A stretch of DNA of 64,000 nucleotides from Acidisphaera sp. (GTDB taxonomy: Bacteria; Pseudomonadota; Alphaproteobacteria; Acetobacterales; Acetobacteraceae), in NCBI GenBank assembly GCA_019240635.1, contig JAFAYA010000014.1:1-64000 (forward strand). Direction: 5' to 3'. The notes beneath the pieces are model-generated. The model had not been told where the DNA came from, did not search any database, and worked only from the letters and a program-made list of their open reading frames with translations. The translations under genes were made by a program, and so were the position numbers. Shown here piece by piece: positions 38,487-50,581 of this stretch; positions within the stretch are counted from its first letter, which is position 1, and every line of letters starts with the position of its first letter.

Positions 38487-40329
38487 TGCGGGCCCATTCG
38501 GCGACGAGATCCTCGTCGAACAGCTCGGTCAGCTTCTTCATCATCGTCCCGCCGAGCTCCTCGGCATCGACGATCGTCACCGCCCGCCGGTAGTAGCGCG
38601 TCACGTCGTGGCCGATGCCGATCGCCACCAGCTCGACGAAGTCGCGCTGCTCGATGTCGCGGATCACCTCGCGCAGATGCTTCTCGAGGTAGTTGCCGGG
38701 ATTGACCGACAGGGTGCTGTCGTCCACCGGCGCGCCGTCGCTGATCACCATCAGGACGCGCCGGTGCTCAGCGCGCCCGAGCAGCCGGCGATAGGCCCAG
38801 AGCAGCGCCTCGCCGTCGATGTTCTCCTTGAGCAGGCCCTCGCGCAGCATCAGACCAAGATTCTTGCGCGCCCGCCGCCACGGCGCGTCCGCCGCCTTGT
38901 AGATGATGTGCCGGAGATCGTTGAGCCGGCCGGGATTGCGCGGCTTGCCTTCCGCCACCCACCGCTCGCGGCTCTGCCCGCCCTTCCAGGCCCGCGTCGT
39001 GAATCCCAGGATTTCCACCTTCACGGCGCAGCGTTCGAGGGTGCGCGCCAGGATGTCGCTGCACATGGCCGCGACGGTGATCGGCCGGCCGCGCATGCTG
39101 CCGGAATTGTCGATGAGCAGGGTGACCACGGTGTCGCGGAAGTCGGTCTCGCGCTCACGCTTGTATGAGAGCGACAGCAGCGGATTGACGACGATGCGCG
39201 CGAGCCGTCCGACGTCGAGCAGGCCCTCGTCGAGATCGAACTCCCAGGCCCGGGTCTGCTGGGCGAGCAGCCGCCGCTGCAGGCGGTTCGCCAGCTTCGA
39301 GACTACGCCCTGCAGATGCTGCAACTGCTGGTCGAGCTGCTGGCGCAGCCGCCCGAGCTCCTCCGCGTCGCACAGCTCGTCGGCCGAAATCTCCTCGTCG
39401 AAGCTGCGGATATAGGCCCGGTAGGCTCCCTCGCTGTCGCCGGCCGCCCGCTCGCGCCGGGTCTGCGGCCCGCCGGGCCGGTCCTCACCTTCGGCGTCCG
39501 CATCCTCCTCGGTGGCGTCGGAGCTTTCATCCTCCGATGCCTCGCCCTCCATCTGCTCGGGCTGCGCGCCGAGCATGCTCTCGGTCTCGCTCTGCGTCTT
39601 GCCTTCGCCGTCCTGATCGTTGTCCTGCGCGCCGGACTGCTCGCCGCCTTCGTCGCCCTGCTCGGAGCTGTCGTCGCTCTCCGCGTCGGCTTCGGCATCG
39701 GCGAGGTCGAGTGCCGCGAGCAGCCTGCGCGCGGCGCGGGCAAACGCGTCCTGGTCGTTCTGCGCTGCCGCCAGATCCGCCATCGCCGCGTCGGCGCTGC
39801 CGGCGAGCGTATCGCGCCACATCTCGAGCACTTTCGAGGCCGCTCGCGGCGAACCTTCGCCCGACATGCGCTCGCGCGCCAACAGCGAGAGCGCGGCCGC
39901 GAGCGGCAGCTGATCCTTGCGCGTCATGCGGTCGTAGCCCTCGGACTCGCATTCATCCGAGAGTCGCGCCCGCAGATTGGCGGCGACCCCCGCCATGTGC
40001 CGCGCGCCGACCACCTCAACCCGCGCCTGTTCGAGCGCGTCGTAGACATCCTTGGCCTCGCGCGGCATCGGGCTGCGCGCGGCGTGCACGGCGTCGTCGT
40101 GGTGGCGCAGCCGCAGCGCCAGGCTGTCGGCCGCGCCGCGCAGCTTCGCCATTTCGGCGGCCGGTAGCGCGCGCGTCGGCAGCGGCAGCCGTGCGCGCCG
40201 TCCGGCGAGGCCGGAAGGCCCGGGCTGGAATGCCACCTGCACTTCCGGCACCTGGGCGATCGCCCGCAGCGCCCCGGCGGTGGCGCGCTTGAACTCCTCG
40301 CTGCGGCTGTTATCCCGGCTGCCGCCCAT
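38455..40329 (-). CDS. cobT: Cobaltochelatase subunit CobT
   Basis: Acidic central region plus MIDAS-like [50 protein letters not shown]. Confidence 0.95.
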   Translation of the reverse strand: MGGSRDNSRSEEFKRATAGALRAIAQVPEVQVAFQPGPSGLAGRRARLPLPTRALPAAEMAKLRGAADSLALRLRHHDDAVHAARSPMPREAKDVYDALEQARVEVVGARHMAGVAANLRARLSDECESEGYDRMTRKDQLPLAAALSLLARERMSGEGSPRAASKVLEMWRDTLAGSADAAMADLAAAQNDQDAFARAARRLLAALDLADAEADAESDDSSEQGDEGGEQSGAQDNDQDGEGKTQSETESMLGAQPEQMEGEASEDESSDATEEDADAEGEDRPGGPQTRRERAAGDSEGAYRAYIRSFDEEISADELCDAEELGRLRQQLDQQLQHLQGVVSKLANRLQRRLLAQQTRAWEFDLDEGLLDVGRLARIVVNPLLSLSYKRERETDFRDTVVTLLIDNSGSMRGRPITVAAMCSDILARTLERCAVKVEILGFTTRAWKGGQSRERWVAEGKPRNPGRLNDLRHIIYKAADAPWRRARKNLGLMLREGLLKENIDGEALLWAYRRLLGRAEHRRVLMVISDGAPVDDSTLSVNPGNYLEKHLREVIRDIEQRDFVELVAIGIGHDVTRYYRRAVTIVDAEELGGTMMKKLTELFDEDLVAEWARISSERAPLVA

Positions 40330-40335
40330 CGGTCA

Positions 40336-41352
40336 TCACGCGCTCTTGCGCGTCAGCACGCCGGTCGGGATCTCCTCGTTGAAGCAGCGCTGGTAGTACT
40401 CGGCGACCGTCGAACGCTCGGCCTCATCGCACTTGTTCAGGAAGGTCATGCGGAAGGCGAAGCCGACATCGCCGAAGATCCGCGCATTCTCCGCCCAGGT
40501 GATGACGGTGCGCGGCGACATCACCGTCGAGATGTCGCCGTTGATGAAGCCCGCGCGCGTCAGGTCCGCCAGCGCCACCATGTTCTCGACCTGCTTCTTC
40601 ATCGCGCGCTCGGCGGGATCGATGCCCAGCTTGGCGAGCACGATCGACGTCTCCTGGTGGTGCGGCAGATAGTTGAGCGTGGCGACGATGTTCCAGCGGT
40701 CCATCTGCCCTTGGTTGATCTGCTGCGTGCCGTGATAGAGGCCGGTGGTGTCGCCCAGTCCGACGGTGTTGGTGGTCGAGAACAGGCGAAACGAGGGGTG
40801 CGGCCGGATCACCCGGCTCTGGTCGAGCAAGGTGAGTTTGCCCTCCACCTCCAGCACGCGCTGGATCACGAACATCACGTCCGGGCGCCCGGCATCGTAT
40901 TCGTCGAACACCAGGGCACAGGCGTGCTGCAGACACCACGGCAGGATGCCCTCGCGAAACTCGGTCACCTGCTTGCCATCCTTGAGGACGATCGCGTCCT
41001 TGCCGATCAGGTCGATGCGGCTGATGTGGCTGTCGAGGTTGACGCGGATGCACGGCCAGTTCAGCCGCGCCGCGACCTGCTCGATATGCGTCGACTTGCC
41101 GGTGCCGTGGTAGCCCTGGATCATGACGCGCCGGTTGAAGGCGAAGCCGGCCAGGATGGCGAGCGTGGTATCCTTGTCGAAGCGATAGGCGGTGTCGATG
41201 TCCGGCACATGCTCGGTGCGCACCGAGAAGGCCGGCGCCTCCATGTCGCTGTCGATGTCGAACGCCTCGCGGGCCCGAACCGTCGTGTCCGGCGTGTCGA
41301 TGGCGGAGGTCGGGGTCGGGCGCGCGTCGGCGAGGGCGGCGATCTTGTTCAT
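40336..41352 (-). CDS. cobS: Cobaltochelatase subunit CobS (AAA+)
   Basis: [89 protein letters not shown]. Confidence 0.96.
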   Translation of the reverse strand: MNKIAALADARPTPTSAIDTPDTTVRAREAFDIDSDMEAPAFSVRTEHVPDIDTAYRFDKDTTLAILAGFAFNRRVMIQGYHGTGKSTHIEQVAARLNWPCIRVNLDSHISRIDLIGKDAIVLKDGKQVTEFREGILPWCLQHACALVFDEYDAGRPDVMFVIQRVLEVEGKLTLLDQSRVIRPHPSFRLFSTTNTVGLGDTTGLYHGTQQINQGQMDRWNIVATLNYLPHHQETSIVLAKLGIDPAERAMKKQVENMVALADLTRAGFINGDISTVMSPRTVITWAENARIFGDVGFAFRMTFLNKCDEAERSTVAEYYQRCFNEEIPTGVLTRKSA

Positions 41353-41462
41353 CGGGGCCAGCGTGTCCTGTCGTTGGGGCGCAGACTACTCCCGCCGGAC
41401 CGGGCGGCAAACCGCCGGGCGAGCAGGCTACGGGCCAGGCGGATGGCGTGGCGCCCGGTTGC

Positions 41463-42050
41463 TCAACCGGCGGCGGTCGCGCGGGTTTCCCCCGACAGGC
41501 GCAGCCGCAAGGTTGCGTACGCGAGATTGATGGTCTTCAGCCGCTCCTCCGCTGCCCGGCTGCCGCCGTTCGCGTCCGGGTGATGCCGCTTGGCCAGCGC
41601 CTTGTAGCGGGCCTTCACCTCGTCGAGCGTGGTCGGCCAGGGCAGGCCCAGGGTCGACAGCGGCTCGCGCAACTCGGCCGGCGCGACCGGCGGACCGCCG
41701 GCGGACCGCCGAGCGCGGCCGCGCTCCAGCACGCCGAGCGGATCGTGCAGCGCATCATCGTCCGGATACCCGCTGCCGAGCCGCCCCAGCGGCCAGGTCG
41801 GGCGCTGCCAGCCCGTATCGGCTCGCAACTGCGCCTCGATCTGGCCGGGGCTCATTCCCTTGTAGAAGTCCCAGGCGGCGTTGTAGGCCCGCACGTGCGC
41901 AAGGCAGAACCAGTGGTAGTCGGTGAGGCTGGTGCGTGACTTCGGCGCCCGGTATTCGCCCGCCGCCAGGCAGCCCGGCATATCGCAGTCCCGCCCCGGC
42001 GCAGCCGGATCGGGAGCATAAGCCCGAGGGCGCGGAGAGCGTCGGGTCAT
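41463..42050 (-). CDS. J-domain (DnaJ-like) protein
   Basis: C-terminal LGLPWPTTLDEVKARYKALAKRHHPDANGGSRAAEERLKTINLAYATLR with HPD; start MTRRSPRPRAYAPDP at CAT 42048-42050. Confidence 0.9.
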   Translation of the reverse strand: MTRRSPRPRAYAPDPAAPGRDCDMPGCLAAGEYRAPKSRTSLTDYHWFCLAHVRAYNAAWDFYKGMSPGQIEAQLRADTGWQRPTWPLGRLGSGYPDDDALHDPLGVLERGRARRSAGGPPVAPAELREPLSTLGLPWPTTLDEVKARYKALAKRHHPDANGGSRAAEERLKTINLAYATLRLRLSGETRATAAG

Positions 42051-42134
42051 CGCCCGGTTATGTGCGGCGCCGGCGTCTATTGGCAACCGCCGCCTGATCC
42101 GTGGCTGGATGGGTCGGCTATGCAGGGATTGCAC

Positions 42135-42443
42135 ATGACAACAGCGACGCGCGCAGATCGGCTCGAGGCGGCCCTCCGCCGCGCCTTCGCTCCGACGCGG
42201 CTTTTCGTCAGCGACGACAGCGCCCGCCACGCCGGCCACGCCGGCGCCGCCCCGGGCGGGCAGACCCACTACGCGGTGCTGCTGGTCTCGCCACTGTTCC
42301 GCGGCCAAGCTCGGGTCGCGCGCGCGCGCGCCGTCCATGCCGCACTCGCGCAAGAATTCGCCGAGGGCATGCACGCGCTCGCGCTGACCCTGCGCACGCC
42401 GGAAGAGGAAAACGAAAGTGCCACGAACACGACGACACCTTAA
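42135..42443 (+). CDS. BolA family protein
   Basis: TRADRLEAALRRAFAPTRLFVSDDSARHAGH...THYAVLLVSPLFRGQARVARARAVHAALAQEFAEGMHALALTLRTPEE. Confidence 0.9.
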   Translation: MTTATRADRLEAALRRAFAPTRLFVSDDSARHAGHAGAAPGGQTHYAVLLVSPLFRGQARVARARAVHAALAQEFAEGMHALALTLRTPEEENESATNTTTP

Positions 42444-42493
42444 CCGCTCAAATGGGTCCGACGTCCGGCGGTGTTAACTTTTAGTCTTGGTCG

Positions 42494-42511
42494 AGGAATG
42501 AGCAAATTCCT
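42494..42511. promoter_or_regulatory. 18-bp dyad AGGAAT-N6-ATTCCT upstream of the RHH gene
   Basis: aggaatgagcaaattcct, perfect 6-bp arms, 68 bp before the RHH ATG. Confidence 0.4.
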
Positions 42512-42579
42512 GTCGGACACGCAACTGTATCTTAAGCCTATCGCGCTTTCATCGCTGCCGTCCGAAAGGAGGCAGTTCC

Positions 42580-42852
42580 GTGAAGCCCAGCCGACTGGTC
42601 AATCGAAACGTTATCGCCGGGCGCGGCCGCACCAGCATGCGGCTCGAGCCGGAACTGTGGGACGCGCTGCACGAAATCTGCTGGCGCGAGGGCCTGGCCA
42701 TCGGCCAGCTGGTCCGTCGGGTCGAGCGGGACGCGTCGCCGGGCGGCCGCACCAGCGCCGTCCGCGTCTTTGCCCTCACCTATTTCCGTGACGCCGCGAC
42801 CGAAGACGGTCACGCCGCGGCCGGGCACGGCAAGCTCCAGCAGCCCGCCTGA
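42580..42852 (+). CDS. Ribbon-helix-helix domain protein
   Basis: MKPSRLVNRNVIAGRGRTSMRLEPELWDALHEICWREGLAIGQLVRRVERD matches the RHH_4 pattern. Confidence 0.85.
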   Translation: MKPSRLVNRNVIAGRGRTSMRLEPELWDALHEICWREGLAIGQLVRRVERDASPGGRTSAVRVFALTYFRDAATEDGHAAAGHGKLQQPA

Positions 42853-42873
42853 TCTCCGCTCCGCCTTGGTGTC

Positions 42874-43635
42874 TCAGCCCGGCGGCTCGCCCATTACGGG
42901 CGTTGCCCCCAGTTCGCGCATCAATGCGCTGACCTCGGCGATCGCCGCGTCGGCGCGTTGGGCGTCGATCCCCTTGGCGACGATGGCGACCCCGTTGCCC
43001 CCCGGCCGGTAGAACGGATAGCTGCCGATATCGGCGTCGGGAAACCGCCCCTGGATGGCGGCGAGACCCTCGGCGATCCTGCCTTCCGGCAAGCCGGTCG
43101 TGTGCACCGCCCGCGAGACGACCGGCACGCCGCGCGGCAGCCGCGGCAGCAGGCCATCCAGCATCGCCTGCATGATCCGCGGCACCCCCGCCATCACGTG
43201 CACGTTGCCGATGCTGAACCCCGGCGCCACGGAGACCGGATTGTCGATCAGCGCGGCGCCGCGCGGCATCGTCGCCATGCGCTGGCGGGCCGCGTTGAAC
43301 TCGCCTGGCTTGTACGACGCCTCCATGCGGGCCCACGCCTCGGGATGCGGCTCCCAGGGGACCCCGAATGCCGCGGCGACGCACTCGCTCGTGATGTCGT
43401 CGTGCGTCGGGCCGATGCCCCCCGTCGTGAAGACGTGGTTGAACCGCGCCCGCACCTCGTTCAGCGTCCCGATGATCCGCTCGGGGATGTCCGGGATCAC
43501 CCGGACCTCACTGAGCGGCATGCCGATCGCGCCGAGCCGCGTCGCGACGAACCGGATATTCGCATCCTGCGTGCGGCCGGAGAGGACTTCGTTGCCGATC
43601 ACCAGCAGGCAGGCGGTGGGGTTCGCGGTCGGCAT
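42874..43635 (-). CDS. Competence/damage-inducible CinA-like molybdopterin-binding domain protein
   Basis: MPTANPTACLLVIGNEVLSGRTQDANIRFVATRLGAIGMPLSEVRVIPD...VFTTGGIGPTHDDITSECVAAAFGV. Confidence 0.9.
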   Translation of the reverse strand: MPTANPTACLLVIGNEVLSGRTQDANIRFVATRLGAIGMPLSEVRVIPDIPERIIGTLNEVRARFNHVFTTGGIGPTHDDITSECVAAAFGVPWEPHPEAWARMEASYKPGEFNAARQRMATMPRGAALIDNPVSVAPGFSIGNVHVMAGVPRIMQAMLDGLLPRLPRGVPVVSRAVHTTGLPEGRIAEGLAAIQGRFPDADIGSYPFYRPGGNGVAIVAKGIDAQRADAAIAEVSALMRELGATPVMGEPPG

Positions 43636-43646
43636 GGCCGTGGTCC

Positions 43647-44696
43647 TCAGAGGAAGTCGCGCAGCAAGGGGATCAGCGGCCGGTCCGCGGGCGGCATCTC
43701 GTACTCTGCCAGCCGGTGCGGCCGCACCCAGGCGAGCGCCTGGCCCTCCCTCGCCGACGGCGTCCCCTTCCAGCGCCGGCAGGCGAACAGCGGCATCAGC
43801 AGGTGGAACGTCGGATAGGGGTGGGACGCGAAGGCCAGCGGCGCCAGGCAGGCCTCCGCCACGTCGATGCCAAGCTCCTCCCTGAGTTCGCGGATCAGCG
43901 CGGCTTCGGGCGTCTCGCCGGCGTGCAGCTTGCCCCCAGGAAACTCCCACAGTCCGGCCATCCTCTTGCCTTCGGGGCGGCGCGCCAGCAGCACCCGCCC
44001 GTCGGCATCGACCAGCGCGCAGGCCGCGACCAGCAGCAGCGGCTTGCCGGAGGACACGGCGATCGGCTCCGGGTCGGCCTGGACTGCTCCGAACAGGTCC
44101 TCGCGCGTCGCTTCGAACCGCGTCACCGGGTGCTCGCCGCCGCGCGCCAGGAACGCCTCCCTCCCCTCGCCCACCTCGCGGAAGCCGATGCGCCGCAGCA
44201 CCGCGGCCGATCGGGAATTGCCGACCGCCACGGTCGCCTCCAGCCGCTCGAGCGAGAGATTGGCGAGCGCCCAGCGCGCCAGGCGGCCGGCCGCTTCAGT
44301 GGCGACGCCATGCCCCCAGAATCGCCGCCCCACCCAGTAGCCCAGCCGGGCGCGCCGCTCCCGCGGGTCGATCCGCAGTCCGACCCCGCCCACCAGCACG
44401 TCGGCGCCGCCCTCGGTGCCGGTGATCGCCAAGTGGTACGCCGTCCCGGATGCAAGCTGGGCGCGGCTCGAGGCGATCCATTCATCGGCGAGATCGCGCG
44501 GATACGGAAACGGCACCTCCGCCAGGGTACGCGTCACCTCCCAGTCGTTGATCAGCCGGTGCAGCGGCCCGGCATCCGCCGCTTCCAGCGGCCGCAGCAG
44601 CAGACGCTCGGTGACGAGCGGCGCGAACGCCGCCGGCGCCCGTCCTGCCGGCTCCGGCGCGGCTTCGGCGATCGACTCGTCGGCGGGCAGGGTCAT
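43647..44696 (-). CDS. GNAT N-acetyltransferase fused to NUDIX (MutT-like) hydrolase
   Basis: GNAT part TERLLLRPLEAADAGPLHRLIND...RARLGYWVGRRFWGHGVATEAAGRL; NUDIX box GGKLHAGETPEAALIRELREELGI in the same frame. Confidence 0.92.
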   Translation of the reverse strand: MTLPADESIAEAAPEPAGRAPAAFAPLVTERLLLRPLEAADAGPLHRLINDWEVTRTLAEVPFPYPRDLADEWIASSRAQLASGTAYHLAITGTEGGADVLVGGVGLRIDPRERRARLGYWVGRRFWGHGVATEAAGRLARWALANLSLERLEATVAVGNSRSAAVLRRIGFREVGEGREAFLARGGEHPVTRFEATREDLFGAVQADPEPIAVSSGKPLLLVAACALVDADGRVLLARRPEGKRMAGLWEFPGGKLHAGETPEAALIRELREELGIDVAEACLAPLAFASHPYPTFHLLMPLFACRRWKGTPSAREGQALAWVRPHRLAEYEMPPADRPLIPLLRDFL

Positions 44697-44714
44697 GCGC
44701 CGGAGGTCCGCGGT

Positions 44715-45950
44715 TCAGCTTCGATAGCTGCCGTTGATGTCGATGTAGCCGTGCGTCAGGTCGCAAGTCCAGGCCGAGGCCCGGCCCGCCCCGAGCCCAA
44801 GGTCGACCGCGATATTCACCTCCCGCCCCCGCATGTGCGCGACGACGGGCGCCTCGTCATACCCCGCCACCACGCCGCCCTCGCGCGCCATCCACACCCC
44901 GCCGACCGCGACGGACAGCCGGTCCCGGTCGGCCGGCTCCCCCGCCTTGCCGACCGCCATCACGATGCGGCCCCAGTTCGCGTCCTCGCCGGCGATCGCC
45001 GTCTTCACCAGCGGCGAATTGGCGACCGCCATGGCGATCCGCTTCGCCGAGCGGGCGCTCACGGCACCGCTCACGTCGATGCGCACCAGCTTCTGCGCGC
45101 CCTCGCCGTCGCGCACCACCTGAAGCGCCAGGTCGAGCAGCAGGTCGGAGAGCGCCCTCGTCCATTCGCGCAGCATCGGGCCGCCTTCCGCGGGCACGCG
45201 CGCGTGCCGGGCCTGGCCGGTCGCGAACAGCAGCACGGTGTCGCTCGTCGAGGTGTCGGAATCGACGGTCGTGCGGTTGAAGCTGGCCTCCACCCCACGC
45301 GCCAGCGCGCGCTGCAGGACGGCGGGGGGGATCCGCGCGTCAGTGAACACGAAGCACAGCATCGTCGCCATGTCCGGCGCGATCATGCCGCTGCCCTTGG
45401 CGATCCCGGTGATCCGCACCGTCGCCTCGCCGATCCGCGCGGTGCGGGTCGCCGCCTTGGGGAACGTGTCCGTGGTCATGATGCCGCGCGCCGCCCGCTC
45501 CCAGCCGTCGTCGGCGAGGGCCGCGTGCAGCCCCGGCAGCGCGGCGGTGAGCTTCGCGTGCGCCAGCACCTCGCCGATCACGCCGGTGGACGCGACGAAC
45601 ACCTGGCGTGGCGGACAGCCGACCAGCGCCGAGGCCGCTTGGGCCGTGGCCCGCGTCGCCGCAGCGCCCGCCCGCCCGGTGAACACGTTGGCGTTGCCGG
45701 CGTTGACCACCAGCGCCCGGGCTCGCCCCGCCGGCAGCGCCGCGCGGCACCAGTCGACCGGCGCCCCCGGACAGCGGTTGCGCGTGAACACGCCGGCGAC
45801 GCCGCTTCCCGCCGCCAGTTCGATGAGCACGAGGTCGGTCCGGCCGCGGTATCGGATGCCGGCTTCCCCGGCGGCGAGCCGCACCCCGGCGAGCGGCGGC
45901 AGGTGCGGCAGCGGCACGGCCATCGGCGAGACCGCCGGCCCGGCGGCCAT
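44715..45950 (-). CDS. argJ: Bifunctional glutamate N-acetyltransferase/amino-acid acetyltransferase ArgJ
   Basis: VVNAGNANVFTGRAG, STGVIGEVL, GIAKGSGMIAPDMATMLCFVFTDA, ...THGYIDINGSYRS C-terminus. Confidence 0.95.
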   Translation of the reverse strand: MAAGPAVSPMAVPLPHLPPLAGVRLAAGEAGIRYRGRTDLVLIELAAGSGVAGVFTRNRCPGAPVDWCRAALPAGRARALVVNAGNANVFTGRAGAAATRATAQAASALVGCPPRQVFVASTGVIGEVLAHAKLTAALPGLHAALADDGWERAARGIMTTDTFPKAATRTARIGEATVRITGIAKGSGMIAPDMATMLCFVFTDARIPPAVLQRALARGVEASFNRTTVDSDTSTSDTVLLFATGQARHARVPAEGGPMLREWTRALSDLLLDLALQVVRDGEGAQKLVRIDVSGAVSARSAKRIAMAVANSPLVKTAIAGEDANWGRIVMAVGKAGEPADRDRLSVAVGGVWMAREGGVVAGYDEAPVVAHMRGREVNIAVDLGLGAGRASAWTCDLTHGYIDINGSYRS

Positions 45951-45951
45951 G

Positions 45952-46947
45952 TCAGGGCTTGGCTTGCGGCGGGGCCGTGATCGCCGGCGTACCCGCTGTG
46001 TCGTCGGGGACCGCCGGCGGGACCGCACTGTCCGTCGCCCGCTGCGGCGATCCGTCCGGGTTGAACTTCACGATCGTCAGGCCGCTGCGCGCCTCCGCGA
46101 TGACCTTGCGCACGCCGTCCTGGATCATCTCCTGACGCAGGCTGTCATGCGCCTCCTGATAGCTCGGCGCCGGCGCTTGCCGCCGCGTCACGACCTGGAT
46201 CACGTGCCAGCCATAGCGGGTGTGCACGGGCTTGTCGGTGAACTGGCCGGGCTGCAACGCGAACGCGGCGGCGCTGAACTCCGGCAGCATGTCGCCCTTC
46301 TTGAAGAAGCCGAGATCACCGCCCTGCTGGGCCGCCGGGTCGGTGCTGTACTTCTTGGCGAGCGTCTGGAAGTCCGCCCCCGATTTCAGCTGGGCGATCA
46401 CCTCGTTCGCCTGCTGCTCGGTCGGCAGCAGAATATGCCGAGCCTCCACCTCCTCTTCGCCCGGCTTGCCGGCGACCCCCGTGTCGTAGCGGGCGTGGAT
46501 CGCCGCTTCGGTGATCGAGGGACCGACGTCGCGCGCGAGCAGCGCGTTCTGCAGGGCCATGTCCGCCGCGCGCTGGACCTGCTTCTGCACCGCCGGATCC
46601 TTGTCGAGTCCCTCCTGCCGAGCCTTGAGCACCAGCGCCTGCCGATCGACCACCTGGTCGAGCAGCAACGGATAGAGCATCTGCGGCGGCATGCCGCGGA
46701 CCTCCTCCGGCAGCGCCTGCGCCGCCTCGCTGACGTCGCTCATGTGGATCTGCTGGCCGTTGACCGTCGCCACCACCGGGTCGGGCCGCGTCGGCGGCGC
46801 AGCCGTGACGCCTGGACCGGCATCGCCGGCCGGCGGTGCCACCGGCGCCGGCGCGACCGCCTGCGCGCCGCCGGTGCCCTGCGCCAGGGCGGGAAGTGCC
46901 GGCGCCGCCGCGAGAAATGCGGTCGCAATCAGGCGGAACAGCCGCAT
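45952..46947 (-). CDS. PpiC/parvulin-type peptidylprolyl isomerase, secreted
   Basis: Signal peptide MRLFRLIATAFLAAAPALPALAQ; VEARHILLPTEQQANEVIAQLKSGADFQTLAKKYSTDPAAQQGGDLGFFKKGDMLPEFSAAAFALQPGQF...YGWHVIQV. Confidence 0.94.
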   Translation of the reverse strand: MRLFRLIATAFLAAAPALPALAQGTGGAQAVAPAPVAPPAGDAGPGVTAAPPTRPDPVVATVNGQQIHMSDVSEAAQALPEEVRGMPPQMLYPLLLDQVVDRQALVLKARQEGLDKDPAVQKQVQRAADMALQNALLARDVGPSITEAAIHARYDTGVAGKPGEEEVEARHILLPTEQQANEVIAQLKSGADFQTLAKKYSTDPAAQQGGDLGFFKKGDMLPEFSAAAFALQPGQFTDKPVHTRYGWHVIQVVTRRQAPAPSYQEAHDSLRQEMIQDGVRKVIAEARSGLTIVKFNPDGSPQRATDSAVPPAVPDDTAGTPAITAPPQAKP

Positions 46948-47134
46948 GGCACCCCTGTGCAAAGCCGGACGATGTATGGCCGAAGCACCGCCACCCCACA
47001 AGCGCCGCCGGGGTGGGGCCGCGTTGACCGGGGGGCGCCCGGGTCCTATCTGAACGGCGCGCTCCGGCCGGCCTTCCCGTACACGCCGGAACTCCACGCA
47101 ACGCCTGGGGCGCGGCCACTCCGGAAGGCACCGT

Positions 47135-49861
<2,727 letters not shown>

Positions 49862-49930
49862 TCCCGCCCGGAGCTTCCTGGCACCGCCAAAGCGCGGCCG
49901 ATCACGCTGCCCTTGAATTTGGGAGCGCGT

Positions 49931-49946
49931 TGTGTATTTCTACACA
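49931..49946. promoter_or_regulatory. Inverted repeat TGTGTA-TTTC-TACACA, candidate HicB operator/promoter element
   Basis: Perfect 6-bp arms immediately 5' of the hicA reading frame. Confidence 0.5.
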
Positions 49947-49965
49947 CGTGACCGCGCGCGAGGCG

Positions 49966-50138
49966 ATGAACCGGCTTCAGCGTGAAGGATGGGCGGAACG
50001 GCCGGGCAAGGGCTCGCACATGATCTTCAAGAAGGCCTCCGCCGCGTCGTCCTCGCGAACCACTCGGGCGACATCCCCTCCGGCACGCTACGCGCAATAT
50101 GCCAGCAGGCTGGCTGGGAGTTCCCGCCTCGGCGATAG
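49966..50138 (+). pseudogene. hicA: hicA toxin, apparently frameshifted
   Basis: Frame 1 MNRLQREGWAERPGKGSHMIFKK; after a -1 shift near 50034-50037 the other frame gives LRRVVLANHSGDIPSGTLRAICQQAGWEFPPRR* ending at 50138. Confidence 0.8.
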
Positions 50139-50151
50139 GAGAGGCCCAATC

Positions 50152-50568
50152 ATGGCTACCCGGCATTATATCGGCATCGCCGATCAGCACGTCAAAGGCG
50201 AGAGCTGGTCGATTACCTTCCCGCAGTTCCCCGGCGTGACCTCGGTCGCGGAGTGCGCCGGCGCCCTCATGCGCCAGGCCAAGGACGCACTCGCCACGGC
50301 GGTCGAGGATATGGAGGCCGACCGCGAGACGCTTCCGCTCTCGTTCGAGGACGATCAGGACGTGCCCTGGAAGCGAACGGCGTTCAGGAATCCGCACGTT
50401 CTGCTCGTGCCTGTCGAGGTGGCGGGCCGTGCGGTCCGCGTGAACGTCAGCATCGATGAAGGCCTGCTCGGCAGGATCGATGATGTGGCAAAGCGCATCA
50501 ACTCCAGCCGCTCGGCGCTGCTGGCCCGGGGCGCGCGGCTGGTGATCCACGAAGAGACGGGCGCCTGA
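50152..50568 (+). CDS. hicB: HicB family antitoxin
   Basis: MATRHYIGIADQHVKGESWSITFPQFPGVTSVAECAGALMRQAKDALATAVEDME...RVNVSIDEGLLGRIDDVAKRINSSRSALLARGARL. Confidence 0.88.
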   Translation: MATRHYIGIADQHVKGESWSITFPQFPGVTSVAECAGALMRQAKDALATAVEDMEADRETLPLSFEDDQDVPWKRTAFRNPHVLLVPVEVAGRAVRVNVSIDEGLLGRIDDVAKRINSSRSALLARGARLVIHEETGA

Positions 50569-50581
50569 CGAGGGTTGCCGA

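Noticed and set aside
40336-41460. Cobalamin riboswitch upstream of cobS
   Set aside because: I could not identify B12-box-like conserved segments upstream of cobS
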